Assembly (NCBI RefSeq): GCF_009906855.1
Contig: NZ_CP047650.1
Span: forward strand, 5,332,001 to 5,396,000
Length of the DNA stretch: 64,000 nt
Reading direction: 5' to 3'
Origin: Xylophilus rhododendri
GTDB lineage: Bacteria; Pseudomonadota; Gammaproteobacteria; Burkholderiales; Burkholderiaceae_C
The position numbers and the translations under genes are program-made. Position 1 is the stretch's first letter. Each line of letters starts with the position of its first letter. The notes under the pieces are model-generated. The model saw nothing but the letters and a program-made list of their open reading frames with translations. It did not search any database and was not told the DNA's origin. Shown one piece after another: positions 57,111 to 64,000 of this stretch.

Positions 57111-60100
57111 TCACCCTGCCGGGGACTGCGGCGGTGCGCTGGCGTCAGGTGTCTTCAGGATCTGATCCAGCACATCCTTCGCGCTGCTCGGTATGCTGGT
57201 TCCAGGACCGTAGATGCCCCGCACGCCAGCCTCGAACAGAAACGCATGGTCTTCCGGCGGAACGATGCCGCCGACGAATACGACGATGTGATGCGCCCCC
57301 AGGTCCTTCAGTGCCTGGATGAGCGCTGGAACCAGCGTGCGATGGCCCGCCGCCAGGCTGCTGATGCCGACGGCATGGACCTCGTGCTCGATGGCCTGCC
57401 GGGCGCATTCGTCGGCGGTCTGGAAGAGCGGTGCCGTCACCACCTCGAAGCCCAGGTCCGAGAACGCGCTGGCCACCACCCTGGCGCCCCGGTCGTGTCC
57501 GTCCTGTCCGAGCTTGGCGATCATCAATCGGGGGAGGCGGCTTCTTGCTGTTTCGAAGGCCAGGACTTCACCCCGGAGCTTCTCCCAGTCCTCGGCCGAC
57601 TCGAAGGCCTCGGCGTAGACACCGCTGACCTGCGGGCTGTCGGCATGGTGGCGACCGTAGACCAGCTCCAGCGCGTCGGACACCTCGCCCACCGTCGCCC
57701 GGGCGCGCATGGCGTCGATGGTCAGCGCCAGGAGGTTGCCCTCTCCGGAACGGGCGGCATCGCTCAGGGCGTCCAGCGTGGCAGCCACCGCAGCGCCGTC
57801 GCGCCGCGAACGGACCTGCCGCAGCGACACGATCTGATCCGCCAGCACCGCCTGGTTGTCGATCGACCGGTGATCGATGCGGGTCTCGCCCGGCGACCGG
57901 TACTTGTTGACCCCCACCACCACATCCCGGCCGGAGTCGATACGAGCCTGCTTGCCCAATGCCGCGGCCTCGATCTGCATCTTGGCCCAGCCGCTTTCCG
58001 CCACCGCCGCCATGCCGCCGCGCCGGTCGATCTCCTCGATGGTCTTCCACGCGGCCTCGGCCATGTCGTGGGTGAGTTTCTCCATCGCGTGGCTGCCGGC
58101 CCAGGGGTCGATGACGCCGGGGATGCCGGTCTCTTCCTGCAGGATCAGCTGGGTGGCCCGTGCGATCCGGGCGCTGGCCTCGGTCGGCAGCGCGATGGCC
58201 TCGTCCAGCGCGTTGGTGTGCAGGCTCTGGGTGCCGCCAAAGGCCGCGGCCATGGCCTCGATGGTGGTGCGCACCACGTTGTTGTGCGGATCCTGCGCGG
58301 TCAGCGAGCAGCCCGAGGTCTGGCAGTGCATGCGCAGCATCAGGCTGCGTTCGTTGCTCGCGCCCAAGCCCCGCATGATCCGGCACCAGAGCAGGCGGGC
58401 CGCGCGCAGCTTGGCGATCTCCAGGTAGAAATCCATGCCCACGCCGAAGAAGAAGGACAGCCGGCCCGCGAAGCCATCCACGTCCAGGCCGCGCGCCATG
58501 GCGGTCTGCACGTACTGGCGCCCGTTGGCCAGGGTGAAGGCCAGCTCCAGCGCGGGGCCGGCCCCGGCCTCCTGCAGGTGGTAGCCGCAGACGCTGATCG
58601 AGTTGAAGCTCGGCATGTGCGCCGCCGCGTGGGCCATGACGTCGCCCACGATGCGCATCGACGGCCCGGGCGGGTAGATGTAGGTGTTGCGGACCATGAA
58701 CTCCTTGAGGATGTCGTTCTGGATGGTCCCCCTCAGCCGCGCCTGCGGCACGCCCTGTTCCTCCGCCGCCACCACGTAGGCGGCCAGCACCGGCAGCACG
58801 GCGCCGTTCATGGTCATGGAGACACTGGTGCCGCCGAGCGCAATGCCGTCGAACAGGGCCTTCATGTCCTCCACGCTGTCGATGGCCACGCCCGCCTTGC
58901 CGACCTCGCCGGCCACCCGCGCATGGTCGCTGTCGTAGCCGCGCTGGGTCGCCAGGTCGAAGGCCACACTCACGCCCTGGGCGCCGCTGTGCAGGGCTTC
59001 GCGGTAGAAGGCGTTGGACTCACGGGCGGTCGAGAAACCGGCGTACTGGCGGATGGTCCAGGGCCGGGTGGTGTACATGGTGGGCTGGGGTCCACGCACG
59101 AAGGGAGCAAAGCCGGGCAGGGTGTCTTTGGCGGGCAGCGCGGCGGTGTCGGCCGCGGTGTAGAGCGGCTGGACCACGATGCCTTCGGGTGTGATGCGGT
59201 TCAGGGCTGACAGATCGCCGCCCGGTGCCGCGGCAGTGGCGGCGCGGCGCCAGGCATCGAGGTCGGCAGGCGCGGCCTCTGCGACACCACTGGCCGCGCG
59301 AGCCGACACGGTGGTGCGCACCCGCGCGAGCGTGCGGCCGTGGCGGGGGCAGCGGATCTCCACTTCCAGGCAGGTCCCGGCCTCGGCCGCGCTGCTGCCG
59401 CGCCAGACGATTTCCACCTCGTGGCCCACGTCGAGGTTGCCCAGGTACAGGCATTCACGTTCGACCACGCGGTCCTGCGCGCCCAGCAGTTGCCACGAGA
59501 AAAGCGCCCGATCGGCCCAGGCCGTGAAGGTCGCGAAATAGACGAGGCCGGCGCCGTTGAAATCCCCACGCGGGCAGGACATCAGCCGCAGCGACTGCGC
59601 TCCCGCCGCAGGCGCGGCCTGCGCGGCGACGGCAGTGCGCCACTCGCGTGCCCGGTCGGCCAGCGCCCGGGCCGCGGCGGGCTCGGCATGTGTGCCCGCA
59701 TCGCGCATCGGCACCCGGCGCACCGAACGGTTGGAGCCGTCCTCGCCGCGTCCCACGAACACCGACAGCATTTCCAGCTGCCCGATCTCGCCCTCGCCGG
59801 TGCTCAGCCGGTGCCGGCTCCAGGCCTGCGAACGGCCCAGCGGACTCAGCTGACTCCTCAGGCCGAGCCGCTGGCCTTCCCGCACCTCGCCCAGCCGTGC
59901 CGACCGCAGCCGCACGATGCCGAAGGCCGCGTACACCCGCTGCCCGGCCGGGTCGGTCCACAACTCGGCCGGCCGGCCCAGGCTGGCCGCCAGGCCGCGC
60001 CAGTGCAGCTCGCCGCAGGTCTTCTGCAGCCAGGTTTCGGAGAGCCCGCAGCCGTCGAGCTGCGGCATGCCCAGGGTGACGGAACTACGCGCCGTCCAGG

Positions 60101-60179
60101 GGCGAGGCCGGGGCGGGGCGGCCGGCTCATCCGCCAGCGCGGGCTCCACCCAGGACGAGGTCAGCGTTCGGTCATCCAT
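57111..60179 (-). CDS. LnmK/Pnap_2097-like domain fused to methylmalonyl-CoA mutase
   Basis: 1022 residues, about 300 more than a normal single-chain mutase. Residues ~30-295 resemble LnmK/Pnap_2097-family double-hotdog acyltransferase/decarboxylases: [40 protein letters not shown] and [20 protein letters not shown]. From ~305 the mutase barrel has [48 protein letters not shown] and [20 protein letters not shown]; the substrate-specific Tyr, Arg and His of methylmalonyl-CoA (not isobutyryl-CoA) mutases are present. The last ~130 residues bind B12 (DGHDRGARV). It could make methylmalonyl-CoA from succinyl-CoA and decarboxylate or transfer it in one protein. It starts 14 bases after the Nit1C flavoprotein gene. 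The N-terminal family call is less certain than the mutase. Confidence 0.87.
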   Translation of the reverse strand: MDDRTLTSSWVEPALADEPAAPPRPRPWTARSSVTLGMPQLDGCGLSETWLQKTCGELHWRGLAASLGRPAELWTDPAGQRVYAAFGIVRLRSARLGEVREGQRLGLRSQLSPLGRSQAWSRHRLSTGEGEIGQLEMLSVFVGRGEDGSNRSVRRVPMRDAGTHAEPAAARALADRAREWRTAVAAQAAPAAGAQSLRLMSCPRGDFNGAGLVYFATFTAWADRALFSWQLLGAQDRVVERECLYLGNLDVGHEVEIVWRGSSAAEAGTCLEVEIRCPRHGRTLARVRTTVSARAASGVAEAAPADLDAWRRAATAAAPGGDLSALNRITPEGIVVQPLYTAADTAALPAKDTLPGFAPFVRGPQPTMYTTRPWTIRQYAGFSTARESNAFYREALHSGAQGVSVAFDLATQRGYDSDHARVAGEVGKAGVAIDSVEDMKALFDGIALGGTSVSMTMNGAVLPVLAAYVVAAEEQGVPQARLRGTIQNDILKEFMVRNTYIYPPGPSMRIVGDVMAHAAAHMPSFNSISVCGYHLQEAGAGPALELAFTLANGRQYVQTAMARGLDVDGFAGRLSFFFGVGMDFYLEIAKLRAARLLWCRIMRGLGASNERSLMLRMHCQTSGCSLTAQDPHNNVVRTTIEAMAAAFGGTQSLHTNALDEAIALPTEASARIARATQLILQEETGIPGVIDPWAGSHAMEKLTHDMAEAAWKTIEEIDRRGGMAAVAESGWAKMQIEAAALGKQARIDSGRDVVVGVNKYRSPGETRIDHRSIDNQAVLADQIVSLRQVRSRRDGAAVAATLDALSDAARSGEGNLLALTIDAMRARATVGEVSDALELVYGRHHADSPQVSGVYAEAFESAEDWEKLRGEVLAFETARSRLPRLMIAKLGQDGHDRGARVVASAFSDLGFEVVTAPLFQTADECARQAIEHEVHAVGISSLAAGHRTLVPALIQALKDLGAHHIVVFVGGIVPPEDHAFLFEAGVRGIYGPGTSIPSSAKDVLDQILKTPDASAPPQSPAG

Positions 60180-60193
60180 GGCGGCGGTGGTCC

Positions 60194-61483
60194 TCAGGCC
60201 GGCGAGGCTTCGGCTTCCCGCACCGAGGCCAGCTCCCGCTGCAGGGCCATCCGGTGCTGCGCGATCTGGCTGGCGATGAAGGCCGCGTCGTCGGCCACGC
60301 CGGAGAAGCGTCCCGAACCCCAGGTGTGCAGCCAGGGCAGGCCGATGAAGAACAGCCCCGGCACCTGGGTCACGCCGCGCCGGTGCACCGGATGGCCCTG
60401 GCCGTTGAAGACCGGTGCGTCCAGCCAGCGGAAATCCGGCGCGAAGCCTATGCACCAGATCACCGACGTGATGCCGGAATCGGCCAGCGACAGCGTCTCC
60501 CGCTCGCCCTCGGGCGACCACACCGGCTGGTAGACGGAGGCCTCGCCGGCCTGGATGCCCTGCTCGGCGATGTACTTGTCGATGGCCGCGTTGATGCCGT
60601 TGTAGGTGCGGTCGGCGCTGTCCAGCGCGGCGGCCAGCGAGGGCCGGAAACGCAGGGTGTCGCCCTCCAGCGCTTCGAGCTGGCCGTAGAGCTGCATGCC
60701 TTCGAGGGCGAAGCGGCGCAGGTCGATGTCGCGTCCGCCGTCGCGGCCGGTGACGTAGTGGTTGGTGTTGTCGCGCACGCCTTCGCGCAGCGGATGCTGG
60801 TCCACCGGCATGCGGTAGTAGCCCATGTCGGCCAGCCAGTCGACCACGTCCCGGCCGCGGTAGAAGCGGGCGCAGCGCGGCGCGTCGCCCACGGCCAGCA
60901 CCACCTCGCGGCCGGCCAGGTGCAGGTCCTCGGCGATCTGCGAGCCGCTCTGGCCCGAGCCCACCACCAGCACCTTGCCCGGCGGCAGCTGCGCGGCATT
61001 GCGGTAGTCGGCCGAGTGGATCTGCGCCACCGACGCGGGCAGGCGCTCGGCCAGGCGCGGGACGATGGGCAGGTGGTAGCCGCCGGAGGCCACCACCACC
61101 TGCTCGGCCAGGCATTCGCCCTCGCTGCTGCGGATGCGGAACAGCCCGCCTTCCTGGCGGATGCCCTGCACCGCCACGCCTTCGTGCAGGGGCGGCGCGA
61201 CCCGGGCGCGGAAGCCGTCGAGGTAGTCGGCGATCTGCTCCTTCTTCATGAAGCCGTGCGGATCGTCGCCGGCATAGGGATGGCCGGGCAGGGCGCATTG
61301 CCAGTTGGGGGTGACCAGGCAGAAGTTGTCCCAGCGCTGGCTGCGCCAGCTGTGCATGGCGCTGTGTTTCTCGAAGACCGCATGGTCCAGGCCCTGCTGG
61401 CGCAGGAAATGGCTGACCGACAGGCCGGCCTGGCCGCCGCCGACGATGACGACGCTGTATTGAGGGATGCTGGATGGGCTCAT
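60194..61483 (-). CDS. Nit1C flavin-dependent oxidoreductase (MSMEG_0569 type)
   Basis: 429 residues. The FAD motif [20 protein letters not shown], the FxGxxxHxxxW-like region [18 protein letters not shown], and a second nucleotide motif [20 protein letters not shown] define a class-B-type flavin oxygenase/oxidoreductase. The [22 protein letters not shown] end matches the flavoprotein found in nitrilase-1 (Nit1C) clusters of mycobacteria, cyanobacteria and Burkholderiales. Nit1C has been tied to nitrogen-starvation response and growth on cyanide. The next gene downstream is the mutase fusion, 14 bases away. Confidence 0.85.
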   Translation of the reverse strand: MSPSSIPQYSVVIVGGGQAGLSVSHFLRQQGLDHAVFEKHSAMHSWRSQRWDNFCLVTPNWQCALPGHPYAGDDPHGFMKKEQIADYLDGFRARVAPPLHEGVAVQGIRQEGGLFRIRSSEGECLAEQVVVASGGYHLPIVPRLAERLPASVAQIHSADYRNAAQLPPGKVLVVGSGQSGSQIAEDLHLAGREVVLAVGDAPRCARFYRGRDVVDWLADMGYYRMPVDQHPLREGVRDNTNHYVTGRDGGRDIDLRRFALEGMQLYGQLEALEGDTLRFRPSLAAALDSADRTYNGINAAIDKYIAEQGIQAGEASVYQPVWSPEGERETLSLADSGITSVIWCIGFAPDFRWLDAPVFNGQGHPVHRRGVTQVPGLFFIGLPWLHTWGSGRFSGVADDAAFIASQIAQHRMALQRELASVREAEASPA

Positions 61484-61512
61484 GGGAAAACTCCTTGGAT
61501 GGAATGCCGGGC

Positions 61513-61809
61513 TCAGGCGGTGCCGGTGTCGAAGGCGACGACATGCACCTGCGCGCCGGGCGTTTCGCTGAAATCCCGTGCGCGGGTTTCGATCTCGACC
61601 AGCTGGTCGGCCGCCATCGAGCAGGCGAAGCCGAACTTGGCGCGTACCCGGTCGCTCGCGATGGCGGTGGCCTCGCGCACGCGGCGCAGGAAGTCGTCCA
61701 GGGGATAGTCCTGGCCCGGCTGGAAGAAGTCCTGGATCACCAGCGAGGGCGAATAGCAGGTGCTCTGCGTGGCGTCGGGCCAGCGGACGGTGTAGTGCAT
61801 GGCGGGCAT
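61513..61809 (-). CDS. MSMEG_0570-family nitrogen-starvation protein
   Basis: 98 residues: [60 protein letters not shown]. This short family occurs in Nit1C clusters and is called a nitrogen starvation response protein; the biochemical role is not known. It is 25 bases after the glycosyltransferase gene and 29 bases before the flavoprotein gene. Confidence 0.87.
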   Translation of the reverse strand: MPAMHYTVRWPDATQSTCYSPSLVIQDFFQPGQDYPLDDFLRRVREATAIASDRVRAKFGFACSMAADQLVEIETRARDFSETPGAQVHVVAFDTGTA

Positions 61810-61834
61810 GGGTTCTCTCTCTCAATCTTCGGGA

Positions 61835-63029
61835 TCAGTGTTCGGCCAGCGGGCGCGCGGCCCGCACTAGCGCCGACCGGTACCAGCTCTCGTGCCGCTC
61901 GGCGCTGGCGTCCCAGCCATGCGCCAGGCAGACGGCCGGCGTGGTCTTGCCGCGCGGCAGCAGCGCGGCGGCCTGCAGGCCGGCGGCGATGGAGGCGATG
62001 TCTTCCGGATCGCACCAGGCGACCAGCGGCTCGCCCGCCAGGTGTTCGGTGAAGGGCGCCCGGCGCGACACCAGCGCCGGTGTGCCGCAGGCCAGGGCCT
62101 CCAGCGCCACCAGGCCGAAACCCTCCACCAGCGAAGGCATGGCCAGCACACGGGCGCGGCGCATCAGGGCGGGCAGCAGGGCATCGGGCAGGGGACCGGT
62201 GCGCCAGACCGGCTGGTCGGGGCCTTCGGTCCAGCCCAGGCCCTGCAGGGTGTCGGCCCAGCCGCGCTGCGATGCGCTGTGGTCCAGCAGGCTGGCGCCG
62301 CCGGCCATCACCAATTGGGCTGCGGCCCAGGCGCGATCGGTGGCGCGCAGCCGGGCGAAGGCCTGCAGCAGGCGCAGGCTGTTCTTGCGATGCTCCACGC
62401 CGCCGACGGCCAGGCAGACGAAGCCGGGGCGCAGGCCCAAAGCGCGCAGCGCCGCCGCATCGCCCGGCACGCCGGCTGTGTGGAAACGCCTCAGATCGAC
62501 ACCGTTGTAGAGGCGCTGCGGCGTGCGGCCATGCGCCTCGCGCAGCTGGCCGCACCAGGTGTCGCTGACGCAGCCGATGGCGTCCGCGGACTGCCAGGCG
62601 CGCGCCTGCCAGATATCGAGCTGCGGCTCGCTGAACTGGTCCAGGTGGTGGATGGTGCGCACCCAGGGCGGCAGCGCATGGCCCTCGTCGGCCAGGTCGG
62701 CCAGGGCATTGCCGCCCAGGCTGTCGTGCACATGCAGCAGATCGAAATCCGCGCTGGCCAGCACCTCTGGCAGGCCGAGGCGGATGGCGGCGATGCGCTG
62801 GCGCACCTGCTCCACCAGCGGGCCCTGGATGGCGCCGGTCGGCAGCAGGGCCACCCGCACCGGTGCGCCCGGGCCGCCGGGCTGGCGGAACAGGGACTGG
62901 CCCGGGTCGGCCGGCGCCACTACCGTCACTGCATGGCCGCGCCGCGCCAGCGCGCCGGCCAGTTCCAGCGTGTGCACCACGCCGCCGCGCGGCAACACCG
63001 AATGCGTCAGCAGGCCGATGGTCAGGCGG

Positions 63030-63037
<8 letters not shown>
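61835..63037 (-). CDS. MSMEG_0565-family glycosyltransferase (GT4)
   Basis: 400 residues. N-terminal GT-B fold (MRDRLTIGLLTHSVLPRGGV, VVHTLELAGALARRGHAVTV, FDLLHVHDSLGGNALADL), and in the C-terminal half the donor site VLAMPSLVEGFGLVALEALA with CGTPALVSRRAPF, the GT4 EX7E pattern. It matches the glycosyltransferase that accompanies Nit1C genes. Start at 63037 was chosen over an upstream frame because it begins directly with the first beta strand; it overlaps the AIR-synthase-like gene by eight bases. Confidence 0.88.

Positions 63038-64000
<963 letters not shown>

Overview
The window is GC-rich, densely coded DNA with short intergenic gaps and many ATGA-type start/stop overlaps. Seven Bug/TctC-type periplasmic solute-binding proteins, LysR/IclR-controlled catabolic operons, a DszC/LLM flavin monooxygenase set and several Comamonadaceae-flavoured families point to a betaproteobacterium of the order Burkholderiales, probably Comamonadaceae. 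This is inferred from gene content; no rRNA or tRNA gene was seen.

Layout. (1) 1-6209: minus-strand hydroxy-acid/sugar-acid operon (tartrate/D-malate dehydrogenase, Bug, UxaA/GarD-type dehydratase, Bug, partial D-2-hydroxyacid dehydrogenase) with a divergent LysR regulator. (2) 6306-11528: Bug, LysR, FAD amine/amino-acid oxidoreductase, Bug, GhrA-like reductase. (3) 11529-13208: AT-richer patch with a frameshifted PEP-CTERM gene, two unknown small genes and a SprT/YgjP-like metallopeptidase. (4) 13227-23977: probable organosulfur-scavenging cluster (TauD-like dioxygenase, two DszC/SfnB-like enzymes, one LLM monooxygenase plus a short LLM-like protein, GsiABCD/Dpp-type ABC importer). (5) 23999-28669: Bug/SDR/FAH/hydroxyacid-dehydrogenase operon divergent from a citrate synthase carrying an N-terminal HTH domain, with a perfect inverted repeat between them. 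(6) 28684-33151: OmpA-like protein, small unknown genes, NarL-type response regulator, NikR, DUF3309. (7) 33313-40363: type VI secretion-like island: TagF, a fused TssB-TssC sheath protein, FecR protein, membrane c-heme/HAMP sensor, Ser/Thr kinase, and a divergent Ala/Ser-rich silk-like protein; no TssM, ClpV, Hcp or VgrG is present here. (8) 40382-48563: cNMP/thioredoxin-reductase-like protein, XRE regulator, ThDP enzyme, IclR, M19 dipeptidase-like, Bug, DadA-like oxidoreductase, DUF1330. (9) 48741-57083: PHP lipoprotein, Bug, VapBC plus a VapBC remnant, chemoreceptor, DHH phosphoesterase, and mobile mystery protein A followed by a truncated Fic partner. (10) 57111-64000: minus-strand operon made of Nit1C-type genes (AIR-synthase-like, MSMEG_0565 glycosyltransferase, MSMEG_0570 protein, MSMEG_0569 flavoprotein) running straight into a 1022-residue methylmalonyl-CoA mutase whose first ~300 residues look like an LnmK/Pnap_2097-type acyltransferase/decarboxylase domain.

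Most of the window is a patchwork of uptake-plus-catabolism modules in which a Bug protein sits beside enzymes and its own regulator; no TctA/TctB membrane partner is encoded, so the binding proteins must rely on permeases elsewhere. The two most unusual assemblies are the LnmK-like/methylmalonyl-CoA mutase fusion at the end of the Nit1C operon and the sheath-fusion/kinase/heme-sensor island. All family assignments are from reading the sequence; no search was run.
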